Origin: BQOK01 sp048388525
GTDB lineage: Bacteria > Bacillota > Clostridia > Oscillospirales > Ruminococcaceae
DNA: 64,000 nucleotides
Reading direction: 5' to 3'
NCBI RefSeq assembly: GCF_048388525.1
Contig: NZ_DBGCTQ010000121.1
Location: 1 to 64,000, forward strand
Translations under genes and position numbers: made by a program
Shown: piece after piece, positions 7,732-16,117 of the stretch
How positions within the stretch are numbered: the first letter of the stretch is position 1
Layout of the letters: each line of letters starts with the position of its first letter
The notes under the pieces: generated by a model
Databases searched by the model: none
What the model was told of the DNA's origin: nothing
What the model saw: only the letters and a program-made list of their open reading frames with translations

Positions 7732-9750
7732 ATGAAACTGGAAACCAGCGCCTTCCGGGCCGAGTTTGACCCGCAGGCGAACAATTTTACAAGCCTTGTA
7801 AACCTTGCCACCGGCGACGACTACATCAAGGCCCCGCCCCGAGACCCGCTGGTGACTCTGTTTGCCCTGGACGGGCGGCAGAAGGCGGAGCTGCGCCCGG
7901 GCCCGGTGCGGGAAGAAGCGGTGCCGGGAGGTCTGGCACTGCACTATGAGCAGTTCGGCGGCCGGCCGGTGCGGGTGGAGGTGGAGTGCCTTGCGCAGGG
8001 CGACCGGCTGACCATTCGGGCAAAGATCCAAAACGAGAGCGAAAGCCCCATTGTGGAGACGCTCATGCCACATTTGGGGGGCGTATGCCTGGGCGCCACC
8101 CACACCGACGACGCCATCATCTACCCCCACCATGCGGGGGAGCGCACGGTGAACCCGGTGGCGGGCTACGGCGTGAACAAAAAGGACTTTTGGCGCGCCA
8201 GCAGCGTCCGCTTTGAGGACATTTACCGCCGCGAGATCAATTACTGCGGCCTGGCCTCCATGAGCTGGATGTACTACTACGACCCGGAGAACGGCCTGTA
8301 TTTCGGCAGCCACGACCCGCGCTTCCCGGTGACCGGCGTGATCGCCGAGACCAGCGGCAGCGCCGCGGACCCGTGGATGGGCTTTGGGTTCCGAAAACAC
8401 TGGCGCATCGGCCCTGGAGAGTGCTGGGAAACCGGCGATTATGTGCTGGCTGTAACAACCAGGGATTGGCATTACGGCGCAGAGCTATACCGCGCCTACA
8501 TTGCACCCCACCTTGATTTTGACCACACCCCGGCCTTTTTGCAGGACGAGTGCGCTTTAAACCAGTGCTACAATTTCAAGCGGGGCGGAAAGATCGAGCA
8601 CGATTTCAGGGATATCCCCGCCATGTACGAGGCCGGGGCCGCCTGGGGCGTGCGGCACATGTTCCTTGCGGGCTGGAACCGCACCGGGTTCGATTCCTTC
8701 TACCCGGAATACTACCCGGACATGGAATTGGGCAGCGCGATGGAGCTGCGGCGCGGGCTGGAATACGTGCGCGGGCAGGGCGGTTTTTCCACCCTGTACA
8801 TCAATGCACGCATCTTTGACACCAAGTCTGATTTTCATCATACAATGGGCGAGAGGATGGCGCTGCGCAACGAAAAAGGCGAGCCGGTGCGCGAGACCTA
8901 CGGCCCCGAGCACTTTACGGTGAACTGCCCTTCGGATGCCTTATGGCGGGAGTACCTGATCGACACCGCCGAGTTCTGCGCGCTGGGCTACGGCTGCGAC
9001 GGCGTGTATCTGGATCAGCTGGCCTCGGCCGAGCCGCTTGCCTGCTATAACCCGGAGCACAGCCACGGGAACATCGGCGAATTCAACAACGGCAACGCCT
9101 ATGTGTTGAAAGAGCTGCTGCGCCGGCTGCAGGCGCGCAACCCCAACGCATACCTGATGACCGAGAACTGCGGCGATATTTACGGCAGCTACACCTGGGG
9201 CAACCTGACCTGGAACGGCGCGGAATACGATGAATACTACAATGTATTCAAGTACACCTTCCCGGAATTTGTGCAGGTGAACATGGTGAACCCCCGCGGC
9301 TGGGAGACCGAGGATCGGGACCAGCGGCTGTGGTTTTACCGGGATATGCACCGGGCCATTTTGCTGGGGAGCGTTCTGTGGATGGGCATTACCACCCGCA
9401 TGCGGCCCCAGGACGGCGAATACCACACCTACGCCCGGCGGGCGCTGGGTTTCAGGCAGGCGCTTGCTCCGCTGCTGCGCGGGGCGCGCTTTGCAGACGA
9501 CGCCTGGCTGGAGGAGTGCCCCGCGGGCTGCAATGCCACCTGCTGGGAGCTGGCCGACGGGCGGCGCATGGTGCTTGCCAGCCGCGACGAGCGGGCGCAT
9601 GGCGGCACGCTGCGCCTGCGGCTGGCGGCTGCTGCGGGGAAGGCCGAGTGCTTTGATGTGGACCGGGCGGCCCGGCCGGTGCGCTGCACAGGGGAGCTGG
9701 CGGAACTGGAGCTGGAGCCGCAGGGGCTTCGGTGCGCCCTGTTCGGCTGA
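7732..9750 (+). CDS. Putative glycoside hydrolase (TIM-barrel, DUF6259-like)
   Basis: This 672-residue protein has no signal peptide, so it is probably cytoplasmic. The first ~250 residues look like a beta-sandwich (alternating short strands, VETLMPHLGGV, FGSHDPRFPV). The middle resembles the TIM barrel of retaining glycosidases: ...GVRHMFLAGWNRTGFDSF..., then CDGVYLDQLAS with D428 and LMTENCGD with E478 at the ends of consecutive strands as plausible catalytic acids. A short beta domain closes it. It is the last gene of the operon, just before a terminator, and would cleave the imported oligosaccharide. The family assignment is from memory of DUF6259-like proteins and needs a profile search. 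Confidence 0.62.
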   Translation: MKLETSAFRAEFDPQANNFTSLVNLATGDDYIKAPPRDPLVTLFALDGRQKAELRPGPVREEAVPGGLALHYEQFGGRPVRVEVECLAQGDRLTIRAKIQNESESPIVETLMPHLGGVCLGATHTDDAIIYPHHAGERTVNPVAGYGVNKKDFWRASSVRFEDIYRREINYCGLASMSWMYYYDPENGLYFGSHDPRFPVTGVIAETSGSAADPWMGFGFRKHWRIGPGECWETGDYVLAVTTRDWHYGAELYRAYIAPHLDFDHTPAFLQDECALNQCYNFKRGGKIEHDFRDIPAMYEAGAAWGVRHMFLAGWNRTGFDSFYPEYYPDMELGSAMELRRGLEYVRGQGGFSTLYINARIFDTKSDFHHTMGERMALRNEKGEPVRETYGPEHFTVNCPSDALWREYLIDTAEFCALGYGCDGVYLDQLASAEPLACYNPEHSHGNIGEFNNGNAYVLKELLRRLQARNPNAYLMTENCGDIYGSYTWGNLTWNGAEYDEYYNVFKYTFPEFVQVNMVNPRGWETEDRDQRLWFYRDMHRAILLGSVLWMGITTRMRPQDGEYHTYARRALGFRQALAPLLRGARFADDAWLEECPAGCNATCWELADGRRMVLASRDERAHGGTLRLRLAAAAGKAECFDVDRAARPVRCTGELAELELEPQGLRCALFG

Positions 9751-9777
9751 AGCGCGCTGCGGCATCACAGCAAAAAA

Positions 9778-9813
9778 GGCGGTGCGGGCAAGACCCGCGC
9801 CGCCGTGTTTTTT
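9778..9813 (+). terminator. Terminator of the GntR-linked sugar operon
   Basis: GGCGGTGCGGG (9778-9788) pairs with CCCGCGCCGCC (9794-9804), with one G-T pair, and TTTTTT follows at 9808-9813. It lies just after the glycosidase-like gene and before MgtC. Confidence 0.85.
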
Positions 9814-9828
9814 ACGGGAGGAAAAGGG

Positions 9829-10503
9829 ATGGATTGGAGCGGGGCCCTGGTACAGGGCGAATACATGCTGCGCATTTTGCTGGCTGCCTTGTGCGGCCTG
9901 GCGCTGGGCATCGAGCGCAAAAACCGCCTGAAAGAGGCGGGCATGCGCACCCACCTGATTGTGGCGCTGGGTTCGGCGCTGATCATGGTGGTATCGAAGT
10001 ACGGCTTTTTTGACCTGGCGGGCTACAGCCACCTGAGCGTGGACGCCTCGCGCGTGGCGGCACAGATCGTGAGCGGCATCGGCTTTTTGGGGGCAGGCAT
10101 GATTTTTATGCGCAACCAGAGCATCACCGGGCTGACCACCGCCGCGGGCATTTGGGCCACAGCGGGCATCGGCATGGCCATGGGAGCGGGGCTGTATGCG
10201 GTGGGTGGGTTCTGCACGCTGCTGGTGCTGCTGACACAGCTTTTGCTGCGGCGGGAGTACCGCTGGCTGCACCTGCCTGGCCGGGGCGTGATGACCATTA
10301 AGCTGCACCGGGGCGGGGATATGAACGACGTGCTGCCGCTGTTTGAACGGCGGGGCATTGAGATACAAAACCTGGATATGACCCGCAAAAAGGGCGGTGC
10401 GGTCAAGCTGGAGCTGCTGCTCAAATACCCGGCGGGGGCCTACCCGCCGGACGTGGTGCGGGATATGGAGGCCATGGAGCAGGTGGAGGCGGTGGAGGTG
10501 TGA
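9829..10503 (+). CDS. MgtC/SapB family membrane protein
   Basis: This 224-residue protein has four to five hydrophobic segments and the family landmarks GLALGIERKNRLKEAGMRTHLIVALGSAL and QIVSGIGFLGAGMIF. A soluble C-terminal ACT-like part (VMTIKLHRGGDMNDVLPLFERRGIEI...) follows. MgtC/SapB proteins sit in the cytoplasmic membrane and are linked to Mg2+ stress or inhibition of ATP synthase in other bacteria. The ATG at 9829 has GGGAGG at 9816-9821. An in-frame GTG at 9805 lies inside the upstream terminator and is rejected. Confidence 0.88.
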   Translation: MDWSGALVQGEYMLRILLAALCGLALGIERKNRLKEAGMRTHLIVALGSALIMVVSKYGFFDLAGYSHLSVDASRVAAQIVSGIGFLGAGMIFMRNQSITGLTTAAGIWATAGIGMAMGAGLYAVGGFCTLLVLLTQLLLRREYRWLHLPGRGVMTIKLHRGGDMNDVLPLFERRGIEIQNLDMTRKKGGAVKLELLLKYPAGAYPPDVVRDMEAMEQVEAVEV

Positions 10504-10545
10504 GCGCCGCGAAACAGGCGCGGCCCGTTGGCCCTGCCGCCCGGG

Positions 10546-10587
10546 CAAAAAAACAAACCGCGCCGGCCTAAAGCCGGCCGGCGCGGT
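10546..10587 (-). terminator. Terminator of the amidohydrolase gene (minus strand)
   Basis: A 12-bp stem (10557-10568 with 10576-10587) is followed on the minus strand by a T-rich run read from the A tract at 10546-10557. The stem overlaps the last codons of the amidohydrolase gene. Confidence 0.8.
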
Positions 10588-11716
10588 AGACGATCTGCCC
10601 GTTCATCACGGTGGCGTGCACCCGGGTTTCCAGGCGCAGGGGGCTGCCGTCGAACAGGGCAAAGTCCGCGTCCTTGCCCTCTTTCAGGCTGCCCAGCCGG
10701 TCGGCCACCCGGCAGATGCGCGCGGCGTTGATGGTGATGGCGCGCAAAGCGGCCTCCTCGCCCATGCCCTTTTTTGCGGCCAGCGCTGCGCACAAAGGCA
10801 GCTGGTGGATGCGGGTAACGGGGTGGTCGGTGGTGAGGGCCACCAGGACCCCGGCTTTGTCCAGAATGCCTGCGGTTTTAAAATCCTCGCCCTCCACCTC
10901 GATCTTGCTGCGGGAGGCCAGCGACGGCCCCACGATGGCGGGGAAGCCGCTGGCGGCGATCTCGGCGGGGATCAGATGCCCCTCGGTGCAGTGGTCCAGG
11001 GTGAGGCCCAGGCCAAATTCCTCGGCGATGCGGATGGCGGTAAAAATGTCGTCGGCGCGGTGCACGTGGGCTTTGAGGGGGATCCTGCCCTCGAACACAG
11101 GGCGGTAGCTCTCCCAGTGAAAGTCTGGCTGGGTGCCGCCCTTTTTTTCGTTTTCAAAGTATTGGCGGGCGCAGAACAATTCTTCCCGCAAAAGCGAGGC
11201 GATGGCCATGCGGGTGGCGGGCATGTTCCCATTGGGGCCGTAGTTGCCCTTGGGGTTCTCGCCGAACGCCACCTTCATGGCGGCGGGGGCCAGCACCACC
11301 ATGTCGTCGATGCGGCGGCCGTCGGTTTTGATAAAGGCGAACTGGCCGCCCACCACGTTGGCGCTGCCCGGCCCCACCATGGCGCCGGTGATGCCCGCCG
11401 CCACCGCGTTGTGGAACGCGCTGTCCATGGGGTTGATGGCGTCGATGGCGCGCAGGCAGGGGGTCACGGGGGTTGTGCCCTCGTTGCAGTCGTCGCCCTG
11501 CAGGCCCACCTTTTCTTCCGAGATGCCGATGTGGCTGTGGGCGTCGATGATGCCTGGATAAATATGAAGCCCGGCGGCGTTGAACACCTCGGCCCCTTCA
11601 GGCGGGGGGATGTGAGGGGCGATCTGGGCGATCACCCCGTCTGCGGCCAAAAGATCCGCTTTTATATCCCCCCCGGCTTCCATTGTGTGAAGAATGCCAT
11701 TTTGAACGAGCAGCAT
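10568..11716 (-). CDS. Amidohydrolase family protein (imidazolonepropionase-like)
   Basis: This 382-residue cytosolic metal hydrolase has the N-terminal metal motif DAHSHIG (H60, H62) after the first beta-sandwich part. Further histidines lie in LKAHVHRADD and LDHCTEGH, and the catalytic aspartate is in LTTDHPV. The C-terminal DADFALFDGSPL and VMNGQIVYRAG complete the beta-sandwich. It resembles imidazolonepropionase/prolidase-type amidohydrolases. AGGAGG precedes the ATG. It stands alone on the minus strand, so the pathway is not indicated. Confidence 0.87.
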   Translation of the reverse strand: MLLVQNGILHTMEAGGDIKADLLAADGVIAQIAPHIPPPEGAEVFNAAGLHIYPGIIDAHSHIGISEEKVGLQGDDCNEGTTPVTPCLRAIDAINPMDSAFHNAVAAGITGAMVGPGSANVVGGQFAFIKTDGRRIDDMVVLAPAAMKVAFGENPKGNYGPNGNMPATRMAIASLLREELFCARQYFENEKKGGTQPDFHWESYRPVFEGRIPLKAHVHRADDIFTAIRIAEEFGLGLTLDHCTEGHLIPAEIAASGFPAIVGPSLASRSKIEVEGEDFKTAGILDKAGVLVALTTDHPVTRIHQLPLCAALAAKKGMGEEAALRAITINAARICRVADRLGSLKEGKDADFALFDGSPLRLETRVHATVMNGQIVYRAGRL

Positions 11717-11822
11717 ACACGCCCTCCTGTGCTTGAAATGATTTTGTGTGAATTCCGGGAATATTTTAGCCCAAAGCGCGGCAAACTATCCATACAACCT
11801 AAATTTTTGGGAGGGTAAAACA

Positions 11823-12059
11823 ATGGAATTCAACAATCGCAACAACCAGCAGAACCAGAACAACCAGCAGAACCAGCAGAACCAGCAGAACCAGAACAAC
11901 CAGCAGAACCAGAACAACCAGCAGAACCAGAACAATCAGCAGAACCAGAACAATCAGCAGAACCAGAACAATCAGCAGAACCAGAACAACCGCCAGAATC
12001 AGAACAATCAGCAGAATCAGAACAACCGTCAGAACCAGCAGAACCAGTTCAACCGCTGA
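11823..12059 (+). CDS. Asn/Gln-rich tandem-repeat protein
   Basis: This 78-residue protein starts MEFNNRNNQQ and is then almost only Asn and Gln, built on an NNQQNQ hexapeptide (an 18-nt repeat made of AAC/AAT and CAG codons). A few Arg residues interrupt it near the C-terminus, which ends QNQFNR. The ATG at 11823 has GGGAGGG 7 nt upstream (11809-11815), and a strong terminator follows, so it looks like an independently expressed gene. No signal peptide or membrane segment is present. Function is unknown. Such composition is prion-like and could self-assemble, bind RNA or serve as an amide-nitrogen reserve, none of which is shown here. Confidence 0.75.
   Translation: MEFNNRNNQQNQNNQQNQQNQQNQNNQQNQNNQQNQNNQQNQNNQQNQNNQQNQNNRQNQNNQQNQNNRQNQQNQFNR
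11840..12050 (+). repeat. 18-bp tandem repeat inside the Asn/Gln-rich gene
   Basis: The unit AACAACCAGCAGAACCAG and close variants recur head to tail. Variation is mainly AAC/AAT and CAG/CGC, so the reading frame is kept. The array length probably varies between strains by slippage. Confidence 0.9.
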
Positions 12060-12092
12060 CGGCAGCCCCTGCCGCCGGATGCGGCGGGATGC

Positions 12093-12140
12093 AAAGAGCG
12101 GACCTTCCGGCTTTCGGGCTGGAAGGTCCGCTCTTTTGTA
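12093..12140 (+). terminator. Terminator after the Asn/Gln-rich gene
   Basis: AAAGAGCGGACCTTCC (12093-12108) pairs perfectly with its complement at 12121-12136 around a 12-nt loop. The stem ends in T residues. A smaller GC hairpin precedes it at about 12061-12090. Confidence 0.88.
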
Positions 12141-12165
12141 TGGGGAAGCTGCGGGGGCCGGAGCC

Positions 12166-12489
12166 TCAGCTGGCCGCGGGCACGCCCAGCTTTTCGGCGA
12201 TCTCGTCCAATTTGAGGCCTGATTTTTGGGCCTGCCTCACCAGCTCCTGGATCTTTTCGGCCTTTGTTTTGCGCTTTTTGCGCTGTTTGGGCCCCAGGGC
12301 CGCCTTTTTTTTCTCCTGCAGAGCGGCGATCCTGCCGCGCAGGACGGCGGCCTTATGATCGAATTCGGCAATGGCCGCTGCTTTTTTGTGCTCTGTTTCC
12401 TGCATGGCCCCTTCCAGCGCTTCGATCTGTGCGTCGATCGCAGCGGCGATCTGCTGCGGGGTGCGCCTTACGCGTTTTTGCTCCGGCAT
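12166..12489 (-). CDS. Small highly charged coiled-coil protein
   Basis: This 107-residue protein is rich in Ala, Glu, Lys and Gln. Residues ~10-70 read as heptads (IAAAIDAQIEALEGAMQETEHKKAAAIAEFDHKAAVLRGRIAALQ), predicting a coiled coil. A basic patch (GPKQRKKRKTKAEK) and a short helical tail follow. The tail, SGLKLDEIAEKLGV, looks like a helix-turn-helix recognition unit. It is soluble with no signal. GGAG lies before the ATG. I do not recognise a named family. A nucleic-acid-binding or structural role is a guess from the basic patch and tail. Confidence 0.7.
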   Translation of the reverse strand: MPEQKRVRRTPQQIAAAIDAQIEALEGAMQETEHKKAAAIAEFDHKAAVLRGRIAALQEKKKAALGPKQRKKRKTKAEKIQELVRQAQKSGLKLDEIAEKLGVPAAS

Positions 12490-12606
12490 ACGAACAACTC
12501 CTTTTTGATGAACTGGTTGTCCCTATCGTAGCACAGGGGGATTGTTGGAATAAGGGGATTTTACGGGAAGAGGCGCCGACGGAATAATTTTTGCGGCAGT
12601 TTCGCT

Positions 12607-13416
12607 TCAGGGCCAGCGCTGGCCGGGGGGCAGGCCGTAAACCTGCACCACCTCCAGCAGCGGGCTGAGTGCAATGTCCCGCGGGGTGACCAGCCAGCCA
12701 CCGGTGGCGTCCAGGTCGTAGCCCTGGCGGGCGAACGCCGCCCATACCAGGTGGGCGCACTGGGTGGCGGTGAACTGGCCCCCGGGCAGTTTTGGGGAAA
12801 ACAGCCCCACGGTGGGGCTGTAGGAGGCGCCGGCCAGCGCCTGGGGTGCCTCGCGGGCGATCAGGGCCCGGGTTTCGCCGCTCACCCCGGCCAGGCGCAG
12901 CACCAAAAAGCTTGCCCGGTCGCCCCAGGCTGAGGCAAGGCCGAAAAACGGTCCGTCCGGCCCACATTCCAGGGTGCGGCCCGTTTGGGCGTCCACCACC
13001 AGGGCCGCGTGGCCGTTGCGCCAGCCCAGGCAGTGGGAGGCCGGTGTTACCAGAATGTCGCCGGCCTCCAGGGGGGCAAGGCGCACGGGGCTGGCCAGTA
13101 TGTCCTGGCGGGTGAGCAGGGTGCCGTAGCCGCACTGCCAGGCGACCGGGGCGAACAGCTGGCGCTGAAAGGCGAGCACTCCCTGCGCGCCCTCCTGCCG
13201 CCACACCGCGTAAAGCCCCGTTGGCCCGAGGCCCGTTTGCTGAAAAAGCAGGGCTTCGGCCTGCGGCGCGGGCTGCACGCCCCGCAGCAGGGGCGCCAGA
13301 TCCACAGGCTGTGTGCCGGGCGGAATATGCGCGGAGGCTTCGGTGCGCGCTGTCCAGCCCCAAAGCAAAAGCCCCGCCGCGCCTGCCAGCGCCAGGGCCG
13401 TTAAAAGGCGTTTCAT
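12607..13416 (-). CDS. YiiX-like NlpC/P60-superfamily cysteine hydrolase, exported
   Basis: This 269-residue protein has an N-terminal hydrophobic signal/anchor (residues 4-22). The fold is the permuted NlpC/P60 (YiiX/LRAT-like) type, where the histidine precedes the cysteine: GDILVTP...NGHAALVVD gives H136, RTLE gives E150, and ATQCAHLVW gives C220. A C-terminal VTPRDIALSPLLEVV completes the domain. Such enzymes cleave peptidoglycan-type amides or lipids outside the cell. The start has a purine-rich GAGGAGAT site. It is monocistronic and lies divergent from the DUF5058 pair. Confidence 0.8.
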   Translation of the reverse strand: MKRLLTALALAGAAGLLLWGWTARTEASAHIPPGTQPVDLAPLLRGVQPAPQAEALLFQQTGLGPTGLYAVWRQEGAQGVLAFQRQLFAPVAWQCGYGTLLTRQDILASPVRLAPLEAGDILVTPASHCLGWRNGHAALVVDAQTGRTLECGPDGPFFGLASAWGDRASFLVLRLAGVSGETRALIAREAPQALAGASYSPTVGLFSPKLPGGQFTATQCAHLVWAAFARQGYDLDATGGWLVTPRDIALSPLLEVVQVYGLPPGQRWP

Positions 13417-13501
13417 ACTTCATCTCCTCTTCGCTTTTTTATTCATTCCCCTGCGGGCGCAATTTACCCGCCGGAGGCCAAAGCGGAACGCCCTGTGTTA
13501 C

Positions 13502-13530
13502 TTGGCAAGGGGGCGCCGGTATGGTACAAT
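13502..13530 (+). promoter_or_regulatory. Promoter of the DUF5058 pair
   Basis: TTGGCA (13502-13507) and TACAAT (13525-13530) are 17 bp apart, and TGG just before the -10 makes it extended. Start codon 13573 follows 43 nt later. Confidence 0.75.
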
Positions 13531-13572
13531 GAAACCATTGCTTTAGCACAATAAAATTTGGAGGAGGAAACC

Positions 13573-14313
13573 ATGGATCTGTTAGCGCAATTGAACAGCC
13601 TGCCCATGTTTGCCATCGTGGGGGCGGTGATCCTGTTTATCCTGGGGCTCAGCGTACTGTATCTGGTTAAGAGCTACCGGGCCGGCGTGGCCCTGGGGAT
13701 GGACAAGGCCAAGCTGCGCCGGGCCATCACGTCCAGCGCCACCTTTACCCTGCTGCCGAGCGTGTCGATCCTGCTGGGGGTCATCGCCCTTTCCGGCAGC
13801 CTGGGCATCCCGCTGCCCTGGATGCGGCTGTCGGTGGTGGGGGCGCTGCACTACGAGGGGAACGTGGCCGACATTGCGGCGCGCGCCGCCGGAATGGCGG
13901 GGGGCCTTGGCAGCGAACCGCTCACCGCGAAGGTTTTCGTGACCGTGGGCCTGGTAATGACCGCGGGCATTCTGGCAGGATGCCTTTTGTGCATTTTCTT
14001 TTTAAAAACTTACATGAAGCGCATCCACAAAGCCGCCGGCAAAAAAGAAAAGGGCAAAAAGGGATTTGGGGATTACATGTTTGCCGCCATGTTCGTGGGG
14101 CTGGTGAGCGCGTACATTGGTTCCTACCTGGGAGAATGGACCAGCATGGGCAACTATATGCCCCTGTTCGTGGCGGCGGTGGCCGCGGTGGCCATGGCGG
14201 TGTTTGAGTATTTTGCCCGGCGCAGAAACATGAGCTGGCTGGACAACTTTTCCATGGCGGGCAGCATGCTGGTGGGAATGGCCGCCGCGGTGCTGCTGGG
14301 CCTGGCAGTGTAA
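13573..14313 (+). CDS. DUF5058 family integral membrane protein
   Basis: This 246-residue polytopic membrane protein has about five hydrophobic segments. Its opening LGLSVLYLVKSYRAGVALGMDKAKLRRAITSSATFTLLPSVSILLGV matches DUF5058 as I recall it. The ATG at 13573 follows GGAGGAGG. The next gene, 14 nt downstream, encodes another membrane protein, so the two are probably halves of one transporter. The substrate is unknown and no soluble partner is nearby. Confidence 0.75.
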   Translation: MDLLAQLNSLPMFAIVGAVILFILGLSVLYLVKSYRAGVALGMDKAKLRRAITSSATFTLLPSVSILLGVIALSGSLGIPLPWMRLSVVGALHYEGNVADIAARAAGMAGGLGSEPLTAKVFVTVGLVMTAGILAGCLLCIFFLKTYMKRIHKAAGKKEKGKKGFGDYMFAAMFVGLVSAYIGSYLGEWTSMGNYMPLFVAAVAAVAMAVFEYFARRRNMSWLDNFSMAGSMLVGMAAAVLLGLAV

Positions 14314-14327
14314 AGGAGGCGGGCGGA

Positions 14328-15011
14328 ATGAACGGAGCGGAACGCGAACAATTTTACGAGAAATATGAAAACGGGGCTCACCGTATTGGGCGCATTGGCC
14401 TGTCGGTGGGAATTGTGATGATGCTGGCCGTGCCCCTGACCATGGGCTGGCTGCTGGGCACCGGGCCGGACTGGAAGGCCTTTGGCCTGGGGTTTGTGCA
14501 GGTGGCGCTGATCTACTGGACCAGCGGCGTGATGGAGTTTTTGGTTTATGCGCCCATGCTGGGCTCCGGGGCGAGCTATCTGACCTTTATCACAGGCAAT
14601 GTGCTCAATTTGAAACTGCCCTGCGCTGTGAACGCGCGGGAGGTGTGCGGCACCGAGGTGGGCACCCCGGAAAACGACATCGTATCCACCCTGTCGGTGG
14701 CGGTGAGCAGCCTGGTGACCACCGCCGTGCTGGCGATCGGCGTGCTGTGCCTGGTGCCGCTGCGCCCGATCCTGGAGAACCCGGCCCTTGTGCCGGCCTT
14801 CAACAATGTGATCCCGGCGCTGTTCGGCGCGCTGGCGTTCAAATATTTCTCCAAAAACCTGAAGATCGCGGCGGCGCCCCTGGCGTTTATGTGCGCGCTG
14901 TTTGTGGCGGTGCCCAGCCTGATCGGCAGTGTGTCGTTTTTGATCCTGGTGTCGGGCGCGATGGCGATCGGCATCGCTTACTGGCTGTTCAAAAAGGGAA
15001 AGCTGGAATAA
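14328..15011 (+). CDS. Integral membrane protein, partner of DUF5058 protein
   Basis: This 227-residue protein has a cytoplasmic charged N-terminus and about six hydrophobic segments. It includes an amphipathic stretch around NLKLPCAVNAREVCGTEVGTPENDIVSTLS and a C-terminal lysine-rich end (KKGKLE). AAAGGAGG precedes the ATG, only 14 nt after the DUF5058 stop. I infer a two-component membrane transporter. No named family is certain. Confidence 0.7.
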   Translation: MNGAEREQFYEKYENGAHRIGRIGLSVGIVMMLAVPLTMGWLLGTGPDWKAFGLGFVQVALIYWTSGVMEFLVYAPMLGSGASYLTFITGNVLNLKLPCAVNAREVCGTEVGTPENDIVSTLSVAVSSLVTTAVLAIGVLCLVPLRPILENPALVPAFNNVIPALFGALAFKYFSKNLKIAAAPLAFMCALFVAVPSLIGSVSFLILVSGAMAIGIAYWLFKKGKLE

Positions 15012-15027
15012 GCCCGCGCAGAAAATT

Positions 15028-15056
15028 AAAAGCGCCCCCGCTACGGGGGCGCTTTT
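15028..15056. terminator. Bidirectional terminator
   Basis: AAAAGCGCCCCCG (15028-15040) pairs with CGGGGGCGCTTTT (15044-15056) around CTA. The symmetric A/T flanks let it serve both the DUF5058 pair (+) and the convergent glycosyltransferase (-). Confidence 0.88.
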
Positions 15057-15092
15057 GTGCTGCCTGACGACCATAAAAAAGAAGGACCGGGC

Positions 15093-16037
15093 TCAAGCCT
15101 CGCTCTGCTCGGTTTCCCGAACAATATAGATCGGGCGGTGCTTTACTTCCATATAGGTTTTTGCCAGATACTGGCCCAGCACCCCCATGCAGAACAGCTG
15201 CACGCCGCTGCACAAGAAGATGATGCACACCATGCTGGGCCAGCCGCTGGTGGGGTCGCCCCAAACAAGGGTGCGCACGATGATGACCGCGATCAGGATA
15301 AAGGCCAGCAGGCAGAAAAAGATGCCCAGAAGGCTTGCCAGAGCGAGGGGGGCGGTGGAAAAGCCGATGATACCCTCGAGCGAATAGCGGAACAGCTTCC
15401 AGAAATTCCACTTGGTCTCGCCGGCGACCCGCTCCACATTCACGTATTCCAGCCACTTGGTCTTAAAGCCCACCCAGCCGAAGATGCCCTTGGAGAAACG
15501 GTTGTATTCGGGCATGGACAAAATGGCGTCCACCATGCGGCGGCGCATCAGGCGGTAATCCCGCGCGCCGTCCACAATGTCGGCGTCGCTCATTTTGTTG
15601 ATGAGCTTGTAGAACATGCGGGCAAAAAAGCTGCGGATGGGAGGCTCACCCTTGCGGTTGGTGCGGCGGGTGGCCGCGCAGTCGTAATCCTCGTGCAGCA
15701 GGGCGTCCAGCATTTGGGGCAAAAGGGCGGGGGGGTCCTGCAGGTCGGCGTCCATCATGGCCACATACTCGCCCTTTGCAGCCTGCAGGCCGGCAAGGAT
15801 GCCCGCCTCTTTGCCGAAATTGCGGCTGAAGCTGATGTAGCGCACCCGGGGGTCTTTTTCGTGCAGTTCGCGGGCGATCTTTAAGGTGCCGTCTTTGGAG
15901 CCGTCGTCCACAAAAATGAACTCGAAAGCGGCCCCGTGGCTGGCCTGCATCCCGGCCGCCACGCGGGTGATCTCGGTATAAAAAAGTGGCAGTGCCTCCT
16001 GCTCGTTGTAGCAGGGCACCACGATGGAAAGCAGCAT
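15093..16037 (-). CDS. Family 2 glycosyltransferase (GtrB/DPM1-like, membrane-anchored)
   Basis: This 314-residue protein has a GT-A domain: SIVVPCYNEQEALP at the N-terminus, FIFVDDGSKDGT binding the nucleotide, and the metal-binding DADLQDPP. RFSKGIFGWVGFKT and two C-terminal transmembrane helices follow. It most likely moves a sugar from UDP-sugar to undecaprenyl phosphate on the inner face of the membrane. The ATG at 16037 is preferred because AGGGGGTGG precedes it, 9 codons inside the longest frame. The flippase usually paired with it (GtrA) is encoded far away at 55125. Confidence 0.88.
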   Translation of the reverse strand: MLLSIVVPCYNEQEALPLFYTEITRVAAGMQASHGAAFEFIFVDDGSKDGTLKIARELHEKDPRVRYISFSRNFGKEAGILAGLQAAKGEYVAMMDADLQDPPALLPQMLDALLHEDYDCAATRRTNRKGEPPIRSFFARMFYKLINKMSDADIVDGARDYRLMRRRMVDAILSMPEYNRFSKGIFGWVGFKTKWLEYVNVERVAGETKWNFWKLFRYSLEGIIGFSTAPLALASLLGIFFCLLAFILIAVIIVRTLVWGDPTSGWPSMVCIIFLCSGVQLFCMGVLGQYLAKTYMEVKHRPIYIVRETEQSEA

Positions 16038-16117
16038 GCCGCCACCCCCTGTTTTACATTCCATGGGAATTTTTGTGCCTTCGCACCCCGGACTGCCGGG
16101 GCGCGAAGTTGTATTTA

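Noticed and set aside
10397..11818. Plus-strand open frame across the amidohydrolase
   Set aside because: Antisense shadow of a clear amidohydrolase with its own ribosome site and terminator on the other strand.
11840..12050. Direct repeats that could look like a CRISPR array
   Set aside because: Units are 18 bp, contiguous and in frame, without unique spacers. They encode the Asn/Gln protein.
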